Assembly (NCBI RefSeq): GCF_014642405.1
Contig: NZ_BMIN01000022.1
Coordinates: 1-64,000 of the forward strand
Source: Pontibacillus salipaludis
GTDB lineage: Bacteria; Bacillota; Bacilli; Bacillales; BH030062
Direction of reading: 5' to 3'
DNA: 64,000 nt
In this document: piece by piece, positions 52,160-59,964 of the stretch
How the letters are laid out: each line of letters starts with the position of its first letter
How positions within the stretch are numbered: position 1 is the first letter of the stretch
Program-made: the position numbers and the translations under genes
The notes under the pieces: model-generated
Databases searched by the model: none
Told to the model about the DNA's origin: nothing
What the model saw: only the letters and a program-made list of their open reading frames with translations

Positions 52160-52825
52160 ATGTGTGGTCGTTTTACATTTTCAGTAGAAGAATATGAGAT
52201 CTTAAAAGAGTATGGGATTAAACCAGATGAAGACTTGATTGAACCCCGTTATAACATTGCACCTGGTCAACAAGTAGTGACGGTTGTCAATGACGGTGAG
52301 AAGAACCGAATTGGTCAATTGAAATGGGGGCTCGTACCCGTGTGGGCAAAGGATCCTTCTATTGGGTATAAAATGATTAACGCAAGATCTGAAACGGCTC
52401 ATGAAAAGCCAAGTTTCAAACGTCTGCTAGAGAGAAAGCGGTGTCTGATCTTAGCGGATAGTTTCTATGAGTGGAAGAAAGAAGATGGGAAGAAACAGCC
52501 CTATCGAATCTCCCCTCAAGATCGATCATTCTTTGCCTTTGCTGGATTGTGGGATCGGTGGAAACAAGGTGACGCTGAACTTGTAACCTGTACGATCTTA
52601 ACGAAAGAAGCCAACGACTTTATGGCACCCATTCATAATCGAATGCCAATTATTCTTCCTAGAGAACATGAGTCATGGTGGATGGAGCAAACGAAGCGAG
52701 ATCCTAATGAGATGCATGATTATTTGAGTCAATTAAATATAGAGACGTTAGAAGCATATCCGGTCAGCACGTATGTAAACAACGCTAAGAATGAAGGTAC
52801 GGAATGTGTGGAACCGCTAGCATAG
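52160..52825 (+). CDS. SRAP / HMCES family protein (YedK-like)
   Basis: A 221-aa protein of the SOS-response-associated peptidase family. Members use Cys2, exposed after methionine removal, to bond covalently with abasic sites in single-stranded DNA and protect them. ATG at 52160 is required to place that cysteine (MCGRFTF) and has AAAGGAGC upstream. Other active-site blocks: NARSETAHEKPSFK (Asn, Glu), FYEWKK and HNRMPIIL (His near residue 160). Single gene; no LexA site was noticed. Confidence 0.93.
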   Translation: MCGRFTFSVEEYEILKEYGIKPDEDLIEPRYNIAPGQQVVTVVNDGEKNRIGQLKWGLVPVWAKDPSIGYKMINARSETAHEKPSFKRLLERKRCLILADSFYEWKKEDGKKQPYRISPQDRSFFAFAGLWDRWKQGDAELVTCTILTKEANDFMAPIHNRMPIILPREHESWWMEQTKRDPNEMHDYLSQLNIETLEAYPVSTYVNNAKNEGTECVEPLA

Positions 52826-52985
52826 AATGATAGATAGGGATATGGTTTTCAGATTGATAAATGACTAAGTTCAGGATTATAACCTGAGCTTTTTTTATGT
52901 TTTGAAAAATTTTTCTAAAATGTGTAGGGGAATTGTTGTATGCTTCGTCTATAAGGTGGATGAAGAACGAAGGGAGGGGAGCAGG

Positions 52986-53519
52986 ATTCAGGATGAGCGG
53001 TTAATTGAAAAGATAAAGGCAGGTCATCAGCAGGCGCTCAGGCTTTTGATTGAGCGTTATAAAGGACACGTGTTTAAAGTAACCTATAGCGTTGTCCGTG
53101 ATGAGAAAGAGGCTGAGGATCTGGCTCAGGAAACATTTATCAAAATGATGGATGCGCTCCCCTCTTATCAGTCCCAAGGATTTAAGACGTGGTTGAGCCG
53201 GATTGCAATGAATAAAGCAATTGATTATAAGCGGAAGAAAGCCAGGCAAAAAGAAGATTTGGCTTTTGAAACGTTTGAGTATGAACGGATGCAAAGTGCC
53301 GAAGAAGAATGGCTTGAACATGAAAAGGTTGTGGCTGTGTCCCATTCGATTGGATTATTGCCAGCAAATTATCAAGGGGTTGTTCAGGCGTATTACATAG
53401 AAGGTAAATCATACAGCGAGATTGCTAGAGAGCAAGCGCTTGAGGAGAAGACGGTTGAGATGCGATTGTACCGTGCAAGGAAGTGGATGAAACGAAATTG
53501 GAAGGAGGATGAGTTCTGA
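52986..53519 (+). CDS. ECF RNA polymerase sigma factor with an apparent ATT start
   Basis: A 177-aa group 4 sigma factor. Region 2 spans about 10-80 (LIERYKGHVFKVTYSVVRDE, EAEDLAQETFIKM) and region 4 about 120-172 (LPANYQGVVQAYYIEGKSYS, KTVEMRLYRARKWMKR). The start is unusual: GGAGG at 52973-52977 lies eight bases before ATT at 52986, where relatives begin. The only in-frame GTG upstream (52956) has a poor ribosome site and no ATG fits. ATT is used for infC in other bacteria. It overlaps the anti-sigma gene by one base (TGATG). SigY-like by overall look. Confidence 0.88.
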   Translation: MQDERLIEKIKAGHQQALRLLIERYKGHVFKVTYSVVRDEKEAEDLAQETFIKMMDALPSYQSQGFKTWLSRIAMNKAIDYKRKKARQKEDLAFETFEYERMQSAEEEWLEHEKVVAVSHSIGLLPANYQGVVQAYYIEGKSYSEIAREQALEEKTVEMRLYRARKWMKRNWKEDEF

Positions 53520-53968
53520 TGAAGCATATAGAGACGACTCGGTTAGAAGCATATATGGAAGATTCGTTGAGTGATCATGAACGTTGGGAAATTGAGGATC
53601 ATCTTGATGAATGTGATTTTTGTTTTGAAGCCTACATGACGAAGGTAGAAAGCTGGACTTTGGAACCATCCCTTGCACAGGATTTTACTGATCAAACGTT
53701 TGATCAAATCGTTAAAAAGCAAGTGATGCCGGTTAAAGAGTCGAAGCGAAGTGCAGTGCAGAAGCAAAAGCGGACGCTGGTACATTACGGACTTGCTGCA
53801 GGCTTAACGATGATTTTAATGGTATCAGGTGTGTTTGAACAAGTGCTTCATGTTTTCGATGAGGATTCCTTTAAAGAGAGACCTTCCATCTCAAGGAATA
53901 TTGTAAGTGAAACAGATCGATTGTTACAGAAAGTAAATGAAGATATGAGGAGTGATGCAGATGAATAA
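53519..53968 (+). CDS. Anti-sigma factor with zinc-finger (ZAS-like) domain
   Basis: A 149-aa membrane protein. The N-terminal domain has the HxxxCxxC arrangement of zinc-binding anti-sigma factors (EIEDHLDECDFCFEAYMTK, about 21-39), a linker, one transmembrane helix (about 87-105) and a short outer tail. It would hold the upstream ECF sigma factor at the membrane until a signal acts. Translationally coupled to the sigma gene and overlapping the next gene by eight bases. Confidence 0.85.
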   Translation: MKHIETTRLEAYMEDSLSDHERWEIEDHLDECDFCFEAYMTKVESWTLEPSLAQDFTDQTFDQIVKKQVMPVKESKRSAVQKQKRTLVHYGLAAGLTMILMVSGVFEQVLHVFDEDSFKERPSISRNIVSETDRLLQKVNEDMRSDADE

Positions 53969-55046
53969 GTCAGTGATATTGGCATTTTTCTTTTCCTTTG
54001 TGCCAGGGCTAGGCCAGCTATATCTTGGTCTTATAATAAGAGGGATTTTGTTTGGAGGATTGTTCTTTGCTCCTCTGTTTATTATTGCGGTAGCGGTAAT
54101 GAATGCGGGAGGGGAAGCTCTTATACTGGTGATGTTTCCTTTACTAGTGTGGCTTATTAATATGGTAGATATGATAAGGCAGTTACGAAAATTAGAAAAA
54201 CACAATCAGCGAGTGGGAAATACAGATACAGACGATGCTCTTACGTCTCCCTTTAAAGATCAGGAAAGGGTTGTAACGATTCTCTTATCATTTATTCCTG
54301 GTGTTGGGCATTTCCATCTTGGGTTGAATCAAAGAGGTCTAACGTTCCTTGCAGGATTTATGGGAGTAGGCATTATGATCTTCTTTGTCGCAGCCATTAC
54401 AAGCACTGGTGGTTTTTTGGTCTTCCTTTTAGCCCTTCCGATCATTTGGATTTACGGATTGTTTGATGTGATTCAGTTGCTAAATCAGAAAGAGAAGGGT
54501 GAGACACTTGAAGATCGAACCATTTTAGAAGACTTTGATCGTCATCGTGATAGTGGCAAGAAAAGTCGAGTCATTGCAACGTTGCTAGGAATTTTCCCGG
54601 GGGCTGGGCATATGTATTTAGGATTACAGCGACGAGGTCTACAGCTGATGGCCGCATTCTTATTGTCGATCTATATTCTTGATGTCTTACATTTATCCAT
54701 CTTCTTATTCTTAATTCCGATTATCTGGTTCTTTAGTTTTTTCGACGCGCTACAGCTTGCTAGTCGAGATGAAGAGGAGATTATTGAAGATGTTCCGGTT
54801 ATTAAGTACTTTATAAATCATCAGCGCTGGATTGGAATAGCGCTCATACTGCTGGGTGTCTTCTATATGTTAGATGACGTATTCATGCCAGTATTAGCAG
54901 ATGAACTTCGCGAAACATTTCAGATCAATCTCTATTATTACTACGAACGCTATTTCCAAATGATCATTGTCTGTCTCCTCTTTATCGGTGGGGGAATTAA
55001 ACTATTATTAGGTTCAAAAGTGAATAAGGAGGAGGTTAGTAAATGA
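53961..55046 (+). CDS. Membrane protein with three TM2-like modules
   Basis: A 361-aa membrane protein. ATG at 53961 is chosen because GAGGAG lies eight bases before it. Three related modules each pair two helices around a P-G-x-G-x-x-Y/H-L-G turn: VPGLGQLYLGLIIRGILFGG (about 16-35), IPGVGHFHLGLNQRGLTFLA (about 112-131) and FPGAGHMYLGLQRRGLQLMA (about 211-230). A further helix pair ends the protein. The repeat plan indicates internal triplication. Third gene of the sigma operon; possibly the sensor or a target of the pathway. Function unknown. Confidence 0.8.
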   Translation: MNKSVILAFFFSFVPGLGQLYLGLIIRGILFGGLFFAPLFIIAVAVMNAGGEALILVMFPLLVWLINMVDMIRQLRKLEKHNQRVGNTDTDDALTSPFKDQERVVTILLSFIPGVGHFHLGLNQRGLTFLAGFMGVGIMIFFVAAITSTGGFLVFLLALPIIWIYGLFDVIQLLNQKEKGETLEDRTILEDFDRHRDSGKKSRVIATLLGIFPGAGHMYLGLQRRGLQLMAAFLLSIYILDVLHLSIFLFLIPIIWFFSFFDALQLASRDEEEIIEDVPVIKYFINHQRWIGIALILLGVFYMLDDVFMPVLADELRETFQINLYYYYERYFQMIIVCLLFIGGGIKLLLGSKVNKEEVSK

Positions 55047-55966
55047 GAAAGTGGCGCGTAGGGACAGTATCAATGGGACTTTCACTCATCTTCCTCGGAG
55101 TCTTACTAATGGTTGGCCAGTTTACAGATTGGGACCCTGTTACATTAACCATGTCGTGGTGGCCGTTTATTTTAATTGTGCTCGGAATCGAGGTACTCGT
55201 CTACATTGCTCTATCTAAGAAAGAAAAACCGATTGTGCAATATGACTTTCTTTCAATCTTCTTTATCGGAGTACTTGGAATGGTCGCCCTGGGGTTATAT
55301 TTAATGACTTCACTTGGTCTGGTGAATGAAGTGAAGGGAGCTATGAATGCAGAACGTGTTGAAGGTCCCTTGCCTTCTATAGAAGAATCCATCTCAGAAG
55401 ACATCAATACGATCGTGCTTGAACAAGCATATGATGATTTGGTCGTTGAGACGAATACTGCTGGTAAAGTTCATATATTTGGAACATTTACCTCAGAGTT
55501 TCTAGAACAAGAAGATTTAAAAGAGACTGATGTAGCTTCAATTAACAAAGTAGGAGATAAGCTATATATTCAATTGCTACAAGGACCTTCTAAAGAAGGA
55601 ATGCACTACAGTCGAACGACGTTTAACCGTACGATCTCCTTGCCTGAAGACGTTGACGTAGAGATCCGTGGTACTACAGGGAATCTGAAACTAAACGCAG
55701 GGAACATCACAGGGGATTGGATGATTGATGAAGTTCGTAATATGATCCTGAACCTCCCAGAAGAAGCCAGCGTCTCTGTTAAAGCTGAAAGTTATTCTGA
55801 ACAACTAGGTTGGGATGTTGAGTGGGATAAAGAAGAAACGATTCGTAGCGGTGACGAGAAGAATGAATTGTTTTATAAAGAGAAAGTGTTCGGAGATGGA
55901 GAAGCGGTCATACAACTGAATCTGGTTGATCAATTTACAATCAAAGACGTCGGCCCAAGGTCTTAA
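55043..55966 (+). CDS. Membrane protein with LiaF-like architecture
   Basis: A 307-aa protein with three N-terminal helices (about 8-28, 37-56 and 70-92) and an outer beta-rich domain of about 200 residues (IVLEQAYDDLVVETNTAGKV, EIRGTTGNLKLNAGNITGDW), resembling DUF4097/LiaF-type beta-solenoids. Its ATG overlaps the stop of the previous gene, so it belongs to the sigma operon. Such proteins in relatives sense or modulate envelope stress. No terminator is seen between its stop and composite element 6. Confidence 0.78.
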   Translation: MRKWRVGTVSMGLSLIFLGVLLMVGQFTDWDPVTLTMSWWPFILIVLGIEVLVYIALSKKEKPIVQYDFLSIFFIGVLGMVALGLYLMTSLGLVNEVKGAMNAERVEGPLPSIEESISEDINTIVLEQAYDDLVVETNTAGKVHIFGTFTSEFLEQEDLKETDVASINKVGDKLYIQLLQGPSKEGMHYSRTTFNRTISLPEDVDVEIRGTTGNLKLNAGNITGDWMIDEVRNMILNLPEEASVSVKAESYSEQLGWDVEWDKEETIRSGDEKNELFYKEKVFGDGEAVIQLNLVDQFTIKDVGPRS

Positions 55967-55969
55967 GAA

Positions 55970-56462
55970 GCTCTGCTTCATGGGGCCGTTACTTTTATTG
56001 AGTGGTAGGGGTGTCTTGGGAACGACTCGCTTTCCGCGGGCGGCCCCACACGAAGTGGGGTCGTTCGACGTTGTCACAGGACGTGACGGTTTTAGTCGAA
56101 CTTCCTCTTTCTTTTTAGAGCCTCCTCCCTCACTGCGTTCAGTCCGGGGTCTCGTCGACCTCTTTCTCCCGCAGGAGTCTCCCCGTTCCCAAGACATCCC
56201 TTGCCATGTGAAGTACTAACGGCCCCGCTGCTTGGGCATTCCTGATGCCTATTTGAATCTATATGTGGCATGTTTCCGTATCTCCCAATATGGCAAAGGT
56301 GGGCCTGGAAACTGCGAGACTCCCGTGGGCAGAAGAGCCTAGGTGAGACCCCGGAGCCCGGCTTTGCCGGGTGAGGAGGCTCACCAGCTCCCCACAGGAA
56401 AGCGAGTGGTTTCCAGGCCCACCTTACGCTCATTTAAAGCAAACGGAAACATTCTGTTAGCT
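55970..56462 (-). mobile_element. Composite palindromic element, copy 6 (inverted)
   Basis: First palindrome 56010-56207 (GGGGTGTCTTGGGAACGACTC and complement, split here by the arm repeat), second palindrome 56295-56424 (GGTGGGCCTGGAAACTGCG and complement). The order is reversed relative to copies 5 and 7. The spacer keeps GTGGCATGTTTCCGTATCTC. The right side meets the terminator of the AGCS gene. No terminal repeats remain. Confidence 0.83.
56041..56119 (-). repeat. GTCGAAC arm repeat inside element copy 6
   Basis: CGGCCCCACACGAAGTGGGG hairpin, then GTTCGACGTTGTCACAGGAC and TTTAGTCGAACTTCCTC. It is the inverse of 9741-9818 and takes the place of the same palindrome arm, so it is a subtype of the element, not a random insertion. 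Confidence 0.78.
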
Positions 56463-56464
56463 CA

Positions 56465-56500
56465 TAAAAAGAGCATCCTCGAGTGAGGATGCTCTTTTTT
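56465..56500. terminator. Terminator of AGCS paralogue 2
   Basis: AAAAAGAGCATCCTC and GAGGATGCTCTTTTTT around GAGT, directly after the stop on the minus strand. Confidence 0.9.
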
Positions 56501-56501
56501 G

Positions 56502-57872
56502 TTAGGCTTCATAACTGGGGTCAGATTTTGCTTTTCGTTCTTCTTTTGCAACGCGCATAAATCGTTTTGTTTCGGAAACAACCACACCAGATAATCCAAG
56601 AAGGCCAATTAAGTTTGGTGCAGCCATAAGACCGTTCATGATATCGGCAAATGTCCACACGATATCAATTTTGACAACAGCCCCAACGAATACAAATGCG
56701 ATGAAGACGATTCGATAGGCTGGGAGCATACGTTCTTTGGTTAAGTATCCAAAACATTTCTCTCCGTAGTAAGACCAACCTACAATGGTTGAGAATGTGA
56801 AGAAGACTAAGCCAATTGCGACAATCATTGAACCAGTACTACCAAGGAAATATTCAAAGGATGCACTTGTTAAATCAGCACCATCGATATTTCCTGAATA
56901 CATATCCGCCATAACGATTGTAAGTCCTGTGATGGTACAAACTAAGATGGTGTCTAGGAACACTTGAGTCATGGAAACGAGTGCTTGACGGCCAGGGTAG
57001 TCTGTTTTGGCAGCGGCGGCTGCAATGGGTGCAGAACCAAGACCAGCTTCGTTCGAGAATACGCCTCGAGCTACACCATATCGGATGGCGCTACCTACAG
57101 CTCCACCTACAGCAGCTTCACCTGTAAAGGCACTTGTGAAGATCGTGGAAAAGGCAGGCCCGACAAGTTCTAAGTTAAGAAGGATAATAATAAGACCAGC
57201 AATAATATAAAATATCGCCATAATCGGAACAAAGAAAGATGTTACTTTCCCGATACTTTTAATCCCGCCTAATACAACTAAAATCGTTAAGACTGTTAAA
57301 ATAATTCCTGTAAGCCAAGTGGGTACATTAAACGTTGTGTCTACGGCATCAGCTAACGTATTGGACTGCGCCATGTTTCCAATACCAAAAGCGGCAATGG
57401 AACCAAAAAAAGCAAATAAAATTCCGAGCGGCTTTGCTTTTAGTCCTTTTTCAAGGTAGTACATAGGGCCACCGGCCATCTTGCCATTTTTGTCAGTTAC
57501 ACGGTATTTAACCGCAAGTATGGCTTCGGCGTATTTGGTAGCCATGCCGAATATTGCTGTGATCCACATCCAAAAGATCGCACCAGGTCCTCCTAGAAGA
57601 ACTGCTCCAGCTACCCCGGCGATATTACCTGTTCCAATAGTCGCCGCCAAGGCGGTTGTAAGCGATTGGTAGTGAGAAATATCTCCTTTTGATTTTTTGT
57701 CTTGTCGTTTTGGGCTGAACGCAAGCTGTAGAGCATAAGGTAACATGCGTAATTGTAGAAACCCTAATCGAATCGTTAAGTATATTCCTGTTCCGACTAG
57801 CAGTACCAGGAGTGGTGTTCCCCATACGAAATCGCTAATGCTGCTAAGTACTTTTAAGATCTCTTCTTGCAT
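56502..57872 (-). CDS. Sodium:alanine symporter family (AGCS) protein, paralogue 2
   Basis: A 456-aa carrier with about 11 helices. Signatures: GTGNIAGVAGAVLLGGPGA (about 82-100), GGPMYYLEKGLKAKPLGI and RGVFSNEAGLGSAPIAAAAA (about 279-298). The NEAG-G-S-A-P-I-A-A version is that of AlsT/GlnT-type members; the other paralogue at 28478 has TPHAHA here, so the two may have different amino-acid choices. GGGAGGTC precedes ATG. Single gene, divergent from the phosphatase operon. Confidence 0.92.
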   Translation of the reverse strand: MQEEILKVLSSISDFVWGTPLLVLLVGTGIYLTIRLGFLQLRMLPYALQLAFSPKRQDKKSKGDISHYQSLTTALAATIGTGNIAGVAGAVLLGGPGAIFWMWITAIFGMATKYAEAILAVKYRVTDKNGKMAGGPMYYLEKGLKAKPLGILFAFFGSIAAFGIGNMAQSNTLADAVDTTFNVPTWLTGIILTVLTILVVLGGIKSIGKVTSFFVPIMAIFYIIAGLIIILLNLELVGPAFSTIFTSAFTGEAAVGGAVGSAIRYGVARGVFSNEAGLGSAPIAAAAAKTDYPGRQALVSMTQVFLDTILVCTITGLTIVMADMYSGNIDGADLTSASFEYFLGSTGSMIVAIGLVFFTFSTIVGWSYYGEKCFGYLTKERMLPAYRIVFIAFVFVGAVVKIDIVWTFADIMNGLMAAPNLIGLLGLSGVVVSETKRFMRVAKEERKAKSDPSYEA

Positions 57873-58042
57873 AATACTGACCTCCCTTTTTCATATAGTA
57901 TAAATATTCTGAAAAATCTGAAGGAATGTCAAGGGATCTTGTGCTAAAATTTTAATAAGTTTTCAAAAAGAGCTATGATGTGTAATTGAGTAGAGGATTT
58001 AATATAATAAAGAAAGAACTAATGATAGAAGAGGGTGATCGT

Positions 58043-58513
58043 ATGATTCATGTATTGTTTGTATGTCTCGGAAACATTTGTCGCTCTCCGATGGCGGAAG
58101 CGGTATTTAGGAATTTAACAGAGCAAGAGGGAATGAAAGATCAATTTCGGATCGATTCAGCGGGAACCGGAAGATGGCATGAGGGCAAACCTCCCCATCA
58201 GGATACCAGAAGAATGTTAGATCAACACAATGTTTCTTATGATGGAATGACTGCTCGTCAAGTGAATGTTGCTGACTGGGACGAGTTTGATTACATTATT
58301 GCAATGGATCGTCAGAATTATAGTGATTTAGAGGCGCTTCGTTCCTTTGATGAAGGTGTGGTTGTTGCTCAGTTTATGGATTATGTTCATGATAGCGACA
58401 TGGAAGACGTTCCAGATCCATACTTCACAGGGAACTTTGAAGAAGTTTATGAACTGATCGAAAAAGGTTGTGAAAATCTTTTAGCTGACATAAAAGAAGC
58501 ATACAAGTTATAA
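58043..58513 (+). CDS. Low-molecular-weight protein tyrosine phosphatase
   Basis: A 156-aa cytoplasmic phosphatase. The catalytic P-loop is CLGNICRS (about residues 8-15, Cys nucleophile and Arg), and the general acid aspartate is in DVPDPYFTGNFEEV (near 125). ATG at 58043 has GAAGAGGGTG upstream and gives the normal N-terminus. Relatives (YfkJ, YwlE) act on phospho-tyrosine or phospho-arginine proteins; the residue after the P-loop Asn is Ile as in YwlE-type arginine phosphatases in part, so the target is open. Followed by two genes on the same strand. Confidence 0.93.
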   Translation: MIHVLFVCLGNICRSPMAEAVFRNLTEQEGMKDQFRIDSAGTGRWHEGKPPHQDTRRMLDQHNVSYDGMTARQVNVADWDEFDYIIAMDRQNYSDLEALRSFDEGVVVAQFMDYVHDSDMEDVPDPYFTGNFEEVYELIEKGCENLLADIKEAYKL

Positions 58514-58529
58514 AATAGGAGGAGATCCC

Positions 58530-58823
58530 ATGGGAGAAAATAAATTGATTAAAGGTGTGTTAATCGGGGCGTTAGCGGGTGTTGTTTATGCACTTTTTGA
58601 TAAAGATACTCGCCTTGAAGCTTCAACATGTGTAAAACAAACGAGTGGCAAAGTGAGAGAGTATGTTGAGCACCCGTCTGATGCGATGCACGATCTGCGT
58701 TTGAAATACGAACATATGGCGCAAGCTGTTACTACAGGTTCTGAGCAGGCTGTTCGTATCTTGGATCAGCTTAATGAATTTCTAGAGAAGATCGAAAGTC
58801 AAAGCGAAGAACCTACTGAGTAA
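58530..58823 (+). CDS. YtxH-like small membrane-associated protein
   Basis: A 97-aa protein with a glycine-rich hydrophobic N-terminus (LIKGVLIGALAGVVYALF, about 5-22) and an amphipathic helical remainder, as in YtxH/gas-vesicle-like stress proteins. Role unknown. AGGAGGAG precedes ATG; it lies 16 bp after the phosphatase and 38 bp before the YihY gene. Confidence 0.75.
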   Translation: MGENKLIKGVLIGALAGVVYALFDKDTRLEASTCVKQTSGKVREYVEHPSDAMHDLRLKYEHMAQAVTTGSEQAVRILDQLNEFLEKIESQSEEPTE

Positions 58824-58861
58824 TCATACTCCATTTTTCATATGCGAGGTAGGGGGATATA

Positions 58862-59677
58862 TTGTCTACTATTATTCAATTCGGGAAAGATTTGGTCAGG
58901 CGTTTCTCCGACCATGAAGTGGCAGGCCTAGCCGCACAATTAGCGTATTTCTTTCTGCTATCTATTTTTCCATTTATGATCTTTTTAATTGCGCTTATGG
59001 CTTATTTGCCGATTTCTATTGAAGATATCGTGTTGGCCATGTCACGCTATATTCCAAGTGAGGCAATGGATTTACTGACATCAAATTTAGAGACGAAAAA
59101 TACAGGGCTGCTATCAGTTGGTTTACTCGCAACGCTTTGGTCTGCTTCGAATGGTACGAATGCTGTCATGAGGGCATTTAACAGAGCTTATAATGTTCAG
59201 GAAGACCGTTCATTTATTAAGAGTCGTCTAATTGCTATTGTACTTACTGTTGCGATGTTTATTGTCATTCTTGTTGCCCTTATGCTTCCGGTGTTCGGTA
59301 AAGCAATAGGGGTTTATGTCTTTTCGTGGTTTGGTGTGTCTGAAGACTTTCTGGCTATATGGAATGCGTTGCGTTGGGTCATATCGTCTACGCTCTTCTT
59401 GCTTGTGCTCATGTCTTTATATATTTTAGCACCTAACCACCACGTGAATATTAGGCAATCTTTTATTGGAGCTGTCTTTGCAACAGTGACCTGGCAAGCG
59501 GCTTCGTTAGGGTTTTCATTCTATGTGAATTCAGGTGTGAGTAACTATTCGGCTACTTATGGGAGTTTAGGAGCTGTCATTATTTTAATGATTTGGTTTT
59601 ACCTCTCGGGGGTTGTCATTATTCTAGGTGGCGAAATTAATGCGATGTTACGTGAACGTCAATGGTTTAAACGGTAA
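58862..59677 (+). CDS. YihY/BrkB family membrane protein
   Basis: A 271-aa membrane protein with six helices of the YihY family (once annotated as ribonuclease BN). Signatures: GLAAQLAYFFLLSIFPFMIF (about 21-40), LWSASNGTNAVMRAFNRAYN (about 91-110) and SYSATYGSL-like NYSATYGSLGAVIILMIWFY. TTG at 58862 follows GTAGGGGG. The molecular function is unknown; the gene ends the phosphatase-YtxH-YihY cluster. Confidence 0.9.
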   Translation: MSTIIQFGKDLVRRFSDHEVAGLAAQLAYFFLLSIFPFMIFLIALMAYLPISIEDIVLAMSRYIPSEAMDLLTSNLETKNTGLLSVGLLATLWSASNGTNAVMRAFNRAYNVQEDRSFIKSRLIAIVLTVAMFIVILVALMLPVFGKAIGVYVFSWFGVSEDFLAIWNALRWVISSTLFLLVLMSLYILAPNHHVNIRQSFIGAVFATVTWQAASLGFSFYVNSGVSNYSATYGSLGAVIILMIWFYLSGVVIILGGEINAMLRERQWFKR

Positions 59678-59705
59678 CTCTTTCAAGGTCCTTGCGATGT
59701 ACATA

Positions 59706-59731
59706 AAGAATGCCCACTCGGAGCATTCTAA
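59706..59731. terminator. Inverted repeat after the YihY gene
   Basis: AGAATGC and GCATTCT arms with a loop of about 11 bases; no T run, so at best a weak terminator or RNA stability element. Confidence 0.35.
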
Positions 59732-59763
59732 TAAGGACTTCATGAGAGGGAGGTTGATGACGA

Positions 59764-59883
59764 ATGGCTAATAACAAGCGCAATCAAAAAGCACGCAGCG
59801 ATAAAAACCAAAATAAGCAAACTTCTGATGATTCAAAGCACAAGACAAGTAGTTCTGCGAATAAAAAGAACAATTTCCATTAA
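59764..59883 (+). CDS. Small Lys/Asn-rich protein, unknown
   Basis: A 39-aa reading, MANNKRNQKARSDKNQNK followed by a Ser/Lys/His-rich tail ending NNFH. GGGAGG lies ten bases before ATG and a terminator follows, which favours a real gene. It is hydrophilic and basic without cysteines, like several minor small spore proteins, but I cannot assign it to one. Confidence 0.6.
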   Translation: MANNKRNQKARSDKNQNKQTSDDSKHKTSSSANKKNNFH

Positions 59884-59922
59884 TCAATAGACGGAGCTAT
59901 ACACGAATGGCTTCGCTTTAGA

Positions 59923-59953
59923 AAGCCCCGCTATTTATTTAGCGGGACTTTTT
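59923..59953 (+). terminator. Terminator after the 39-aa gene
   Basis: AGCCCCGCTA and TAGCGGGACT arms then TTTTT. Confidence 0.85.
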
Positions 59954-59964
59954 TGTAGAAGGAA

